NCBI GenBank assembly: GCA_963801255.1
Contig: CAWDEC010000007.1
Span: forward strand, 199,306-263,305
Source of the DNA: JAICXG01 sp963801255
GTDB lineage: Bacteria; Verrucomicrobiota; Verrucomicrobiia; Chthoniobacterales; UBA10450
DNA: 64,000 nt
Direction: 5' to 3'
The notes under the pieces are model-generated. The model saw nothing but the letters and a program-made list of their open reading frames with translations. It did not search any database and was not told where the DNA came from. Shown piece by piece: positions 34,699-43,537 of the stretch (position 1 is the stretch's first letter; each line of letters starts with the position of its first letter). Position numbers and translations under genes: made by a program.

Positions 34699-35220
34699 TC
34701 AGGCGGCAAGCAGCGGCGTCGTCGCCGGCATCATCGCGCCGTTAAACTTCGGATAGAGGAACCTCGCCGCCGGACCATTAAGACGCGCGAGCGTCGCGGC
34801 ACGGGAAAGACCGGCTTCTTGCAAACGTCGCAATCCTTCGCCAAGCAAAGCCGTACCTAAACCGCGGCTGCGGTACTCCATTTGGATACAAGGTCCGGGC
34901 GCGAGGTGATCGTCCGTAGCTGGATTAGGATTCAAGACCGTCGCGCCAATGATGCGCGAACCGTGACGCAACGTAACGCAGATGCCATTCTTCTCCGGGG
35001 CGAAGACATCCTCCAACCAGCTTTCGATCATTGCGGTCACTTCATGAATTGCATCGCCCCACGAGGTGTCGTGGGCCAGGGAACGTGCGATCACTGCGCG
35101 CACCTCTCGTTCGTTAGGCTGGCTCACCTCGTCGAAGTGATAATGCAGCGGAAGAACTGGAGCGATTGCCGGAAGCTTGTCCAAATCCCAAGTAAATCGA
35201 ACCCATTGAACGAGCTTCAT
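34699..35220 (-). CDS. GNAT-family N-acetyltransferase
   Basis: A 173-residue protein. The acetyl-CoA loop region reads MEYRSRGLGTALLGEGLRRLQEAGLSRAATLARLNGPAARFLYPKF, the usual Q/RxxGxG/A pattern (YRSRGLGTAL). The N-terminal 60 residues are less typical. The substrate is unknown. ATG at 35220 is preferred over the one eight residues upstream. It is convergent with the cupin gene. Confidence 0.75.
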   Translation of the reverse strand: MKLVQWVRFTWDLDKLPAIAPVLPLHYHFDEVSQPNEREVRAVIARSLAHDTSWGDAIHEVTAMIESWLEDVFAPEKNGICVTLRHGSRIIGATVLNPNPATDDHLAPGPCIQMEYRSRGLGTALLGEGLRRLQEAGLSRAATLARLNGPAARFLYPKFNGAMMPATTPLLAA

Positions 35221-35304
35221 GACGGTGGACGCAAAAATTATCATGAGGTCTCATGCGTGAGCAACTAACCTTTCCAAAAATCGCACGCCCTCGCGCGTCT
35301 TCGA

Positions 35305-35772
35305 TTAACACGCCTGAAAGGTCGCGAGCGCCTCGAGAAATGGTCGAAAAAGATCGGCGTGCTGGACGATACCACGGCGCAGAACCGGTTTGAAACTGCC
35401 AATGTCCGCGACGTTGATGACTTGATCCACGCTCAGGCTAAAGGCCAGCGTGGCGTCGTTGGTCGCGCCGCCATGGGTGAGCAGGATAACAAAATGATCG
35501 CGCCGGAGTGAGCCTGGCCGCTTCACCAGTTCACGCAGGATGGGATTTTGCTCGAGGCTCGCACTCTTAAAGTTCTCGTAAACGACCACCACGTTGTAGC
35601 TATAGGTGGCGAGTTTAAGGAGCACGTCCTCTTCGAAAAGCCCAAGATGCACTTTGTAGCCGAGGTCGCTTAACTGCGCCACGATCATCTTTTGGTATTG
35701 CACCTGATCGACGCAAACCAGTGCGGTCAGATCGCTGACATCGAAAACAGGACTCTCAGCTGCGAGATTCAT
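35305..35772 (-). CDS. Pseudo-receiver domain protein downstream of the PilT pair
   Basis: A 155-residue protein with a receiver-like alternation of strands and helices (LTALVCVDQVQYQKMIVAQLSDLGYKVHLGLFEEDVLLKLATYSYNVVVVYENF). The phosphoacceptor aspartate expected after strand 3 is absent; the sequence there is VVVVYENF. It therefore cannot be a normal phosphorylated regulator. It starts six bases after the stop of the PilT/PilU-like ATPase and probably belongs to the pilus retraction operon. Function unknown; control of the motor is an inference. Confidence 0.65.
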   Translation of the reverse strand: MNLAAESPVFDVSDLTALVCVDQVQYQKMIVAQLSDLGYKVHLGLFEEDVLLKLATYSYNVVVVYENFKSASLEQNPILRELVKRPGSLRRDHFVILLTHGGATNDATLAFSLSVDQVINVADIGSFKPVLRRGIVQHADLFRPFLEALATFQAC

Positions 35773-35778
35773 TTTGGC

Positions 35779-36945
35779 CTAACGAAACGCATTGACCGGA
35801 AGGTCGAGCCGCAGATCGTTCGGTGTATCGTGGTGGATCCCGCGCGCTTTCTGAATGAGATCGATGCCTCGCGCGATTCGGCCTTTTTTCGACGCGAAGA
35901 GATGCGCGGTTTCCTCGCTAATACTGCCAGCCTCATATTCGCGAAGGATCGATTGATCGAAAGTGCACCAGCCAAAAGTCGCGCTTGCCTCGACGATTTC
36001 AGAAAAGCTGCGTGCTTCATTTTCGCCCAGAGCGATCGCCTCACGTGTTCGCAGGTTGTGTCCCATGATCTCCGTGAGAAGTGTGCGGCCACCGCCAACC
36101 TTCGGGGCGACGCGCTGGCTGACGATATATCGAACGCTGTCGGCCAGTCGCAGTCGCAACTGCTGTTCTTCGCCGATCGAGTACATACCGAGAATTCGAT
36201 TGATCGACTGGCCGGCGTTGATCGTATGGAGAGTGCTGAGGACAAGGTGACCGGTCTCAGCCGCCATCAGCGCGACCTCGACCGTCGCGCGATCACGCAT
36301 TTCCCCAACGAGAATAATCTTCGGCGCTTGACGTAACGCGGCGCGCAAGCCGCTGGGATAGTTGTCGAAATCGAGTCCGAGCTCGCGCTGATTGAAGGTT
36401 GCAAAACCGGGTTCATAAATGAATTCGATCGGATCCTCCAGCGTGACGACATGGACTGATTGCTTGGTGTTCACTTCATTCAGAATTGCGGCGAGGGTGG
36501 TGGTCTTGCCGCTGCCGGTCGCCCCTGTGACTAACACCAGACCGTTTTTGGTTTTCGCAATTTCCTCAAAGATTGATGGAAGCGCGAGCGATTGAAGCGA
36601 GGGAACGCTCGCCTGCAATTTGCGCATGACGATGGCGAAATTCCCGCGTTGTCGAAAGATATTAACCCGAAACCGCGCTTCCTGATTGAGCGAGTAACTG
36701 CAATCGCACGAGCCTTCCTGAATGAAGTCGCGCATCAAACGGCGACTGCCTTGCATGAGAGTAAGAGCCAGGTGTTCTGTCTGGAAGGGCGTGAGACGCT
36801 CGATCGGCGGGTCGACGTAAACCGGCTTTAACTCGCCGTAATCTTCCACTTGCAACGGATGACCGACGCTGAAGTTTAAATCGGAAATGCCATCGTAGGT
36901 CCTCAGCATCGCCGAGAGAATCCGGTCGAGATCGGGTGGTCTCAT
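35779..36945 (-). CDS. PilT/PilU-family type IV pilus retraction ATPase
   Basis: A 388-residue secretion ATPase. Walker A is TGATGSGKTTTLAAIL, Walker B IILVGEMRDRATVE, the Asp box VVTLEDPIEFIYE and the His box STLHTINAGQSINRIL. The PilT-specific AIRNLIREGK-like segment is altered to REAIALGENEARSFSEIV, so I consider it PilU-like. It begins eight bases after pilT and is followed by the pseudo-receiver gene. It would power retraction with PilT. The TAG stop is inside TCGTTAGGC. Confidence 0.9.
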   Translation of the reverse strand: MRPPDLDRILSAMLRTYDGISDLNFSVGHPLQVEDYGELKPVYVDPPIERLTPFQTEHLALTLMQGSRRLMRDFIQEGSCDCSYSLNQEARFRVNIFRQRGNFAIVMRKLQASVPSLQSLALPSIFEEIAKTKNGLVLVTGATGSGKTTTLAAILNEVNTKQSVHVVTLEDPIEFIYEPGFATFNQRELGLDFDNYPSGLRAALRQAPKIILVGEMRDRATVEVALMAAETGHLVLSTLHTINAGQSINRILGMYSIGEEQQLRLRLADSVRYIVSQRVAPKVGGGRTLLTEIMGHNLRTREAIALGENEARSFSEIVEASATFGWCTFDQSILREYEAGSISEETAHLFASKKGRIARGIDLIQKARGIHHDTPNDLRLDLPVNAFR

Positions 36946-36953
36946 CGCGAATG

Positions 36954-38036
36954 TTATTCGTCAAACTCGTCCGGCGGCGGTGTCTTCAAGAAAGGGCGGA
37001 ATTTCTTCTTGTCGATGGCCTTATCGTAGGCTTCTTCCGGCGAAATGCGCATCTGCCGCAGGTGCTCCATGATGGCGTCGTCGAGCGGTTGATTACCTTT
37101 CTTCTTGCCGACTTGGATCATGCCCGGCACCTGATGCGTCTTGGCTTCGCGGACAAGATTGGCGATCGCAATGTCTACCACCAGGATCTCAAGCGCGGCG
37201 AGTCGCCCGGGTTTGTCGATGCGCTTGAAGAGATTCTGCGCCACCACTCCCTTGAGCGATTCGGCAAGGGTGGTGCGGACCTGGTTTTGTTGGTTGGTAG
37301 GGAAAACGTCGATGACGCGGTCAATCGCCTTCGCGGCGCTGGACGTGTGCAGGGTTCCAAAGACCAGATGACCAGTTGCGGCTGCGGTCAATGCCAGCTC
37401 GATCGTCTCCAAGTCGCGCATCTCACCCACGAGCAGAATATCGGGATCTTCGCGCAACGCGCCGCGCAGAGCCGAAGCAAAGGAGCGTGTGTGCACGCCA
37501 ACTTCGCGATGCTGCACGAGGCAATTTTGGCTGCGATGTACAAATTCAATCGGATCTTCGACGGTAATGATGTGGTCGTGCCGTTGCAGGTTCGCGTAAT
37601 CCATCATCGCGGCGAGCGTGGTCGACTTACCCGAACCGGTGGGTCCGGTAACGAGAATGAGTCCCTTTTTCAGAAGGGGAAATTTTTTCAGCACCGACGG
37701 GAGGCCAAGATCGTCAACTGTCAAAACCTTGGATGGAATGAGACGGAAGACGGCTGAGATGCCGCATTTTTGCTGAAAGAAATTTGCGCGATAACGCGCC
37801 ACGCCCGGGACTTCATAGCCAAAGTCGACGTCGGAAGTTTCCTCGAAAGTCTTGATCTTGCTCTCGGGCGCGATCTCGTAAACCATCGCCTTGAGCTCGT
37901 CGTTTGCCAAAGGTGGATAATCTACCCGGACGAGATCGCCATTGATGCGGAGCATTGGCGGATTGCCGGTTGCCAGGTGAAGGTCCGAAGCCTTCTCTTC
38001 GGCCATTAGTTTAAAGAATGCGTCAATTCTAGCCAT
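36954..38036 (-). CDS. pilT: Type IV pilus twitching motility ATPase PilT
   Basis: A 360-residue hexameric ATPase that depolymerises type IV pili, driving twitching and DNA uptake in other bacteria. The N-terminal KASDLHLATGNPPMLRINGDLV is the PAS-like domain, followed by GPTGSGKSTTLAAMMDY, VEDPIEFVH, ILLVGEMRDLETIE and GTLHTSSAAKAIDRVID. AIANLVREAKTHQVPGMIQ is the PilT AIRNLIRE-type motif. No pilin, PilQ or com genes are in the window. Confidence 0.96.
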   Translation of the reverse strand: MARIDAFFKLMAEEKASDLHLATGNPPMLRINGDLVRVDYPPLANDELKAMVYEIAPESKIKTFEETSDVDFGYEVPGVARYRANFFQQKCGISAVFRLIPSKVLTVDDLGLPSVLKKFPLLKKGLILVTGPTGSGKSTTLAAMMDYANLQRHDHIITVEDPIEFVHRSQNCLVQHREVGVHTRSFASALRGALREDPDILLVGEMRDLETIELALTAAATGHLVFGTLHTSSAAKAIDRVIDVFPTNQQNQVRTTLAESLKGVVAQNLFKRIDKPGRLAALEILVVDIAIANLVREAKTHQVPGMIQVGKKKGNQPLDDAIMEHLRQMRISPEEAYDKAIDKKKFRPFLKTPPPDEFDE

Positions 38037-38195
38037 GGGAGCTGCTGCCCTTGAAGCTAAATTAGTGCCAGCGCAGGAACGGATTGCTCACGGACTGCCG
38101 TCTTAATGAGCGCACAGGTTTCGCCGTGAAGCGCGGCAAATTAGCGCCCCCTTAAGGCATCAGGCGTTAACCGTTTCATTCGCTCGCGCGCCTGC

Positions 38196-38963
38196 TCATG
38201 CGTCGAGGATGAGCCGAATCTGGTCGATCAGCTTCTCGTGTGTATAGGGCTTTGGAATAAACCCCCGGAGGCCATGCGCCAACATGCTTCCGAGCTTTGC
38301 CTGTTCGCCAAATCCGCTACTGAGCACGACCTGGACTTGAGGATTGATAGCCTGCAACTCATCGAAAACCGCATCGCCGTCCATCACCGGCAGGAAATAA
38401 TCGAGAAGAACCAACGCGATTTTCTCCCCCATGTTTCGATAAATGCGTAGCGCTTCGGGCCCGTCCTTGGCCGAGACGACGCGATAATCTTCGAAATCAA
38501 GCATCTCTCCGGTCCGCTCCAATACCTCCTCGTCGTCATCCACCACCAGGATCATTTCCTTCGCTCCTTTGGGATTGCGAACCAGCGGTAGTTCCCAATT
38601 TTGAAAATCGACGCCGACTTTCCCCAGCGGAAGTTTCACGACCAGGTCAGCCGTCGAGCGAGCGTTTGCCGCCATCGGAGCAAGATTTCCCGGCGCAGTT
38701 TGCAACGCCTCTGTCGTTCCCGTGCCGGTGTGTGAAGCCAGGCGATCGAAAAGTTCCTGCGATCGCCGGGCCGCCTGTTCGACGCGCTCGTTCAGAAGAT
38801 CGAGGTAACGATCCTCACCCCGCCTCAGACGCGCCTGGTCTGAACAGCGCGAAACCTGTTGCAAAAGGCCTTTTAGCTGGCCGGCGTGATTGGCAAGCCA
38901 TTGAAGATCGTGTTGGTTCAGCATGCGACGCGAAATGGAGTCGAGATGAGTCGAGCCGCACAT
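38196..38963 (-). CDS. Response regulator with N-terminal helical region
   Basis: A 255-residue protein. The C-terminal 120 residues are a receiver domain: MILVVDDDEEVLERTGEML, the phosphoacceptor aspartate in IALVLLDYFLPVMDGD, SSGFG and the lysine in GFIPKPYTHEKLI. The first 130 residues are helical (LKGLLQQVSRCSDQARLRRGEDRYLDLLNERVEQAARRSQELFDRLAS), like the dimerisation part of a kinase without a catalytic domain. There is no DNA-binding output. ATG at 38924 is a possible later start. It lies 160 bases from pilT. Confidence 0.82.
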   Translation of the reverse strand: MCGSTHLDSISRRMLNQHDLQWLANHAGQLKGLLQQVSRCSDQARLRRGEDRYLDLLNERVEQAARRSQELFDRLASHTGTGTTEALQTAPGNLAPMAANARSTADLVVKLPLGKVGVDFQNWELPLVRNPKGAKEMILVVDDDEEVLERTGEMLDFEDYRVVSAKDGPEALRIYRNMGEKIALVLLDYFLPVMDGDAVFDELQAINPQVQVVLSSGFGEQAKLGSMLAHGLRGFIPKPYTHEKLIDQIRLILDA

Positions 38964-39039
38964 TCTGTGCCCAGGGTTCCCACACCGGGAAAGAATTATC
39001 GGATGGCCGCTGGCAACCGGAAATACGTTAGACTGTAAC

Positions 39040-39522
39040 TTGGACTCGACGTTCCGAAATAGCTTCTACATCGGTTGCACATTGGCAGTCTTCGTTGGTT
39101 TCTGGTTGGCTCACCTCTGGAGCGGACCGCAACAAGTGCAATTGCACAGCCAGAATTTCCTCCGGCAGGTCGAAAAGCGCGATATTCTTGGCGCGGGGAA
39201 TTTCGTCGCGGCCGAGTATCACGACGATTGGGGCAACGACCGCGCGCTCCTTCTTAGCCGGTTGCGGCTGGTGGTTGGCTCCTTCAGCCTCCTGACGATC
39301 AATGCGGACGAACCGGACATCACGCTCACACCACCAGATGCAAGCTGGAGGACAAAACTTCAAATTAGCGGCTCAGGCTCCGAATTGGCGACCGAAATCA
39401 ACGTTCGGGTCAACAGCCTGGTGACACCATTCGAGTTTCGCTGGCGCAAAAAGAGCTGGAAACCCTGGGACTGGAAACTACTCGAAATACATAATCCGTC
39501 CCTGCAAATTCCAAGCACCTAA
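39040..39522 (+). CDS. Membrane-anchored hypothetical protein, NTF2-like shape
   Basis: A 160-residue protein beginning at TTG with one N-terminal hydrophobic segment (FYIGCTLAVFVGFWLAHLW), then a soluble domain with alternating strands ending FEFRWRKKSWKPWDWKLLEIHNPSL. The latter resembles the last strands of small NTF2-like domains of verrucomicrobial hypothetical proteins. No catalytic motif. The start is uncertain because no ATG or clear ribosome-binding site precedes it. Confidence 0.55.
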   Translation: MDSTFRNSFYIGCTLAVFVGFWLAHLWSGPQQVQLHSQNFLRQVEKRDILGAGNFVAAEYHDDWGNDRALLLSRLRLVVGSFSLLTINADEPDITLTPPDASWRTKLQISGSGSELATEINVRVNSLVTPFEFRWRKKSWKPWDWKLLEIHNPSLQIPST

Positions 39523-39567
39523 CCTGTAATCGGACTTCTTTGTTTAACTTATCTTGAGTTACCTTTT

Positions 39568-39783
39568 CTAGTGATGTCTCACATCCACCGAGGCATCCAG
39601 GGTTTGAAGCTGATCTCCCGGATTGACCTTGCCTGTCGATTGCAACTGTTGATCGGTGTAAGTGCGGTTGCTGGGATCCGTAATTGGAACCGTCGCAAGG
39701 GGTGTCGTCGGCTGATTCGCGCAGCCCACCACCGCAAGCACCAGAAGTGCGGCGCTCGCCTTAGCCAAAACGATATTTTTCAT
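39568..39783 (-). CDS. Small lipoprotein
   Basis: A 71-residue protein with a signal peptide and lipobox (MKNIVLAKASAALLVLAVVGCANQ; Cys at residue 21). The mature part is only about 50 residues, rich in T, P and Q. It would be anchored to the outer or inner membrane. No family recognised. Confidence 0.7.
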   Translation of the reverse strand: MKNIVLAKASAALLVLAVVGCANQPTTPLATVPITDPSNRTYTDQQLQSTGKVNPGDQLQTLDASVDVRHH

Positions 39784-40007
39784 ACAACAATTTTGGTCCG
39801 GACGCTTTAAAGCGCAAATCCTGAATGGTTACAAGAAGGCGTCAGAAATCCCACGATCGTTCGCCCGCTCTTCGCAGGTGTTTCGCGTCTTGCCCCCACT
39901 CGCTGCCATTGCCGGTCGATCGCGCTTCGCGAGCGGAACACCTTGAAGGGTAAGTATGGCTGGAAATAGATGTTGGCTCATTTTCGGGTGCTGAGTATGC
40001 TGAAGGC
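39784..40007. other. Divergent intergenic region between two exported-protein genes
   Basis: About 220 bases separate the lipoprotein (minus) from a secreted protein (plus). It must hold both promoters, but I could not assign convincing boxes and see no reliable coding sequence. Confidence 0.35.
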
Positions 40008-40445
40008 ATGCGACCATTATTGATAACTCTTCACGCTGTCGTTCTCGCCATCGCTCTTCCCTCGCTGGCCTACGGGCAGTCGGGTACGGAAGTCGGGGCC
40101 GGTGAACCAGGCAACCTGCACCGGCCAAGCCCCGCTGCGGCCATGACACCCCAAGTCGCGATTCAGCAGGGGCCTTATAACCTTGGGCAAGCCATCTTCA
40201 CCGGTAACTATAAGGTCAAAAAGGCTGCCTCGACTCATGTTGCGGAAAAAGATCACCGCCTTTCCCTCATTATTGGGGGTCTCCCAGCGGCTGATCGGCA
40301 GAAAATCAGTTCAAAGACCCTGGCGAATGAATTGACTGATCGGGAAGAAAACGCCTTGGAATACTACATCCAGGTGAAATACGGAAAGTATGTCACCGTC
40401 CCACCTTCCTGGGCGAAGAAAGAACCGCCGATCAAAGCTAATTAA
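40008..40445 (+). CDS. Secreted hypothetical protein
   Basis: A 145-residue protein with a signal peptide cleaved near ALA/YGQ (MRPLLITLHAVVLAIALPSLAYGQS). The mature part includes KKAASTHVAEKDHRLSLIIGGLPAADRQKISSKTLANELTDREENALEYYIQVKYGKYV. Two cysteines or a haem motif are lacking. Function unknown. Confidence 0.65.
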   Translation: MRPLLITLHAVVLAIALPSLAYGQSGTEVGAGEPGNLHRPSPAAAMTPQVAIQQGPYNLGQAIFTGNYKVKKAASTHVAEKDHRLSLIIGGLPAADRQKISSKTLANELTDREENALEYYIQVKYGKYVTVPPSWAKKEPPIKAN

Positions 40446-40652
40446 GCTAAGTAACTCTGTCGCACCGAATTTATACTAGCTAAGTCACCGGAAAGGCTGG
40501 CTTAGCTGGCATGTTAGTTGCAGTAAAGGTAGAAGAGACCGGGCGTGTAGCGGCTCAGCTAGTGCACGTCCTTCCTCGCTCCATTTATCGTTAGGCACCT
40601 TTCACGCCGACGCGATAGCGCGCGCGATTTTGCCCGGCATTTACTATGAGTT

Positions 40653-41834
40653 TTACTTGGCGACCGCTTGCCTTAGCTCGGACTTGGCTGAGGCAACATC
40701 GCTTTCGCCATGCCGGCAAAGAACAATCGCGCGCAGGCGTTCCCCCTGATAATAGCGCAGGGTAAACTTACCTTTGGCATAGGTGCCACTGAGATCGATG
40801 CGCGTCGGCGTAAGGCTTAAGTCGCCGACGAAGTCAAACCTTAGGTCAAACATCTCCGTCCAGAAATAAGGTATTTGTTCGTACCGTTGGCGTTTCTTGC
40901 CAGTAATGTTGGCGCCCACGATCAGTCCTTGTTCGCGCGCGTTTTCCCAGTGAGTCTGGCGACGCATTCCCCCCATCAGCCGATCCGGATAAAAAGCCAG
41001 ATCGCCGACAGCGTAAATTCCCTTTTCTTCGGTCTCAAGATAGTCGGAAACGGGTGACCCGTGGGGTCCACTGAGCGGCGTGTTTCGGACGATGTCCAGA
41101 CTCGGCTCCGAGCCGCAAGCCACGACCGCGACGCCAGCCGGAACGCGTTCGCCGCTCTTGGTTTGAATGTTGCGCAATACGGTCTTGCCTTCAAAGCCAT
41201 TGAGACTGGAACCGAGGAGAAGATTCACGCCATGTTTGGCGAATTGTTCGGTGACCCAGGCCGCGGTTTCCGTATCGAGATAGCGATTGAGGAGTGTTTG
41301 ATGCCGATGCATTACCGCGACCTTCAGCTTGTTTGCGCGCAGGCTGGCCGCGGCCTCGCAGGCGAGAAGCCCGCCGCCGACCACGACGATCATCTTTTCG
41401 GACTGCGACATTTCGCGCAGAGCGCGCGCATCGCGAATCGTGCGCAGATAAATGACATTGCCCAGCCCAATGCCCGCGACTGGCGGCCGCACAGGGCGGC
41501 TACCCATGGCGAGACAGGCTTTCTTGAACTCGATCGTTTCGCCATTGCCGAGAACGGCAAGCCGGCGATCGATGTTGAATTGGGTCACAACCGTGCCGAA
41601 GCGCGTCTCGATTTTATGCGACGCGAACCAACGCTCATCGAAGCTGGCGAGTTTCTTCTCGGCCGGATTTTTCTCGCGCAGGAATTGCTTGGAAAGCATC
41701 CAACGCTTGTAGGGATGATAGGTCTCGCTCCCGACGAGGGTTACGGTTCCTTTCTTATCGTAACGGCGCAGGCCTTCGCAGACGCTGGCCCCCCCGATCC
41801 CGCTTCCAATGATGAGATAGTCGCGTTGAATCAT
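40653..41834 (-). CDS. FAD-dependent NAD(P)H oxidoreductase (ferredoxin-reductase/NirB-like)
   Basis: A 393-residue two-dinucleotide-binding flavoprotein. The FAD motif is IIGSGIGGASVCEGL at residues 8-22, the NAD motif VVVGGGLLACEAAASL and the second FAD motif GIYAVGDLAFYP. It resembles rubredoxin/ferredoxin-NAD reductases of oxygenase systems. No partner ferredoxin or oxygenase is adjacent. A C-terminal segment (LRYYQGERLRAIVLCRH) is typical of the reductase dimer domain. Confidence 0.88.
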   Translation of the reverse strand: MIQRDYLIIGSGIGGASVCEGLRRYDKKGTVTLVGSETYHPYKRWMLSKQFLREKNPAEKKLASFDERWFASHKIETRFGTVVTQFNIDRRLAVLGNGETIEFKKACLAMGSRPVRPPVAGIGLGNVIYLRTIRDARALREMSQSEKMIVVVGGGLLACEAAASLRANKLKVAVMHRHQTLLNRYLDTETAAWVTEQFAKHGVNLLLGSSLNGFEGKTVLRNIQTKSGERVPAGVAVVACGSEPSLDIVRNTPLSGPHGSPVSDYLETEEKGIYAVGDLAFYPDRLMGGMRRQTHWENAREQGLIVGANITGKKRQRYEQIPYFWTEMFDLRFDFVGDLSLTPTRIDLSGTYAKGKFTLRYYQGERLRAIVLCRHGESDVASAKSELRQAVAK

Positions 41835-41967
41835 AGCTGAAAAGCGGACGATAGAGAATGTAACAAGTAAATGGCGAGGGAATTTTTCATTGGCATATCG
41901 AGCCGGGAGATCTTCTCGGAGGTGCCGGCTGAGGAATTTGGCGGCCGGCAGCTCTTGGCTCAGGGAT

Positions 41968-43354
41968 TCACAGGACCATCCGACAAATGACCACCGAGGC
42001 TATAACACCGGCGAGATCGCCCATCAACCCTGCCGGGATGGCATGCCGCGTTTGCTTAATCCCGACAGAACCGAAATAGACCGCCGCGACGTAAAACGTG
42101 GTTTCGGTGCTTCCATAGATCGTGGCGGCCATGCGACTGACAAGGTTGTCGGGTCCGAGACGATGCACCACGTCGGCGAAAAGCGCCAGCGTTGCACCGC
42201 CGCTGAGCGGTCGCATGAGCGCGATGGGAAGCAAATCGACAGGAAAATGGAGCGTCGTGAGAACGGGAGACAGGCCACGCGCCAAGAGCTCGATGCCTCC
42301 GGCTCCTTTGAACATGCCGATCGCTACCAGCATGGTGACGAGAAACGGAATGATCTTGAGAATAACGTCAAACGCTTCCTTCGCTCCCTCGACGAATTCA
42401 TCGTAGACCTTCAGACCGCGAAGGGCGGCGTAGAGAATAAAAAAGGCGAGAAGAAAAGGAATCGCCAAGACAGAGACGACGTTCACAATCCGGACGAAAA
42501 CATTGCCAGAAATGGCAACCGATTCGTTAGGCGCGGAAGAGTCTAAGAAAGGCAGAACGGAATTGTTTCCGAAAATGCCCGGGAACACTTGCTTGGCGAA
42601 AAGGAAAAGGAAGAAAACGATTAGGAGCACGAGCAGTCCTTTGCCCCACAAGGGCAAGGCAGAAGAAGTCGACTCAGGCAACGGATTCGAAGCGGTATCC
42701 GCCTCGAAAGCCTCAGCTTTGCGTCCATGATCGCGACGCGCAGTGATCACCTCGCCGGCCGATTTACCGACGCGAAAGCGCGGCAATTTCTCCAGTAGTT
42801 TCACTGAGGTGATGGCAACGCTCGCGGCACACAGGGTCGCAAGAAGCGCCGTGCCCACGATCGCAGTTGGATTTTTCGAACCAGCAGCGACGAGGACGGC
42901 AATCGCAGTCGTCGGAATCAGTTGCACGGAACTGGTGTTGATGGCGAGAAAGGTGCACATCGCATTGCTCGCAATGCCGGGATGCGGATTAAGCGACTCG
43001 AGATCGCGCATCGCGCGCAGGCCGAGCGGCGTGGCGGCATTGCCCAAGCCGAGCATGTTGGCCGCCATGTTCATGAGCATCGAACCCATCGCGGGATGAT
43101 CGTTAGGCACTTCGGGGAAATAGTCGCGTCATGATCGGACGCAGCCCGCGCGCCAGTTTTTGAATCAACCCGGCGCGCTCGGCCAGGCGCATGACACCGA
43201 GCCAGAGAGCCATAATGCCGATCAAGCCGAGAGAGATGGTCACCGCGGTCTTGGCGCCGTCGAAGGCGCCATCCGTGACTTCTTTCAGCCGGTTCGTTAG
43301 GCCACCAATCGTCACCGCCAGCAGGACGAGGGCAAGCCAGATGTAATTCAACAC
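41968..43354 (-). pseudogene. SpmA-SpmB fusion (spore maturation family), frameshifted
   Basis: The N-terminal part (from 43354) reads MLNYIWLALVLLAVTIGGLTNRLKEVTDGAFDGAKTAVTISLGLIGIMALWLGVMRLAERAG, the SpmA start. It stops at 43105, and the family's sequence resumes in another frame as VPNDHPAMGSMLMNMAANMLGLGNAATPLGLRAMRDLESLNP and continues into SpmB (IIPFLVTMLVAIGMFKGAGG). Deleting one C of the C4 run in TTTCCCCGAAG gives LFPEVPNDHPAM and a 461-residue SpmA-SpmB protein. These are nucleoside-recognition/Gate-domain transporters, widespread in non-sporing bacteria. The broken frame sits beside a dispersed motif (43100-43108). Confidence 0.8.
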
Positions 43355-43537
43355 GCCGTCTTTCTAGCAGCGGTCAGGCTAGTTTGGTAGGAGCAAAGGC
43401 AACCCAGGCGCATCGATTACCATCTCGTCCTGCGGTAGGGCGTCGCGGAAAGCGAGCAGTGTGGCCCGATTTGGTCAGGCGAGTCGGTTCGTTGGACACC
43501 GGATCTCGCGCCGCCTCCGGCGCGCCGAGAACACGGG

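Noticed and set aside
40478..40507. AGCTAAG/CTTAGCT inverted repeat as a terminator or ncRNA
   Set aside because: The 7-bp AT-rich stem has a 16-base loop and no T-run; direct copies of GCTAAG nearby suggest simple sequence similarity. No supported function.
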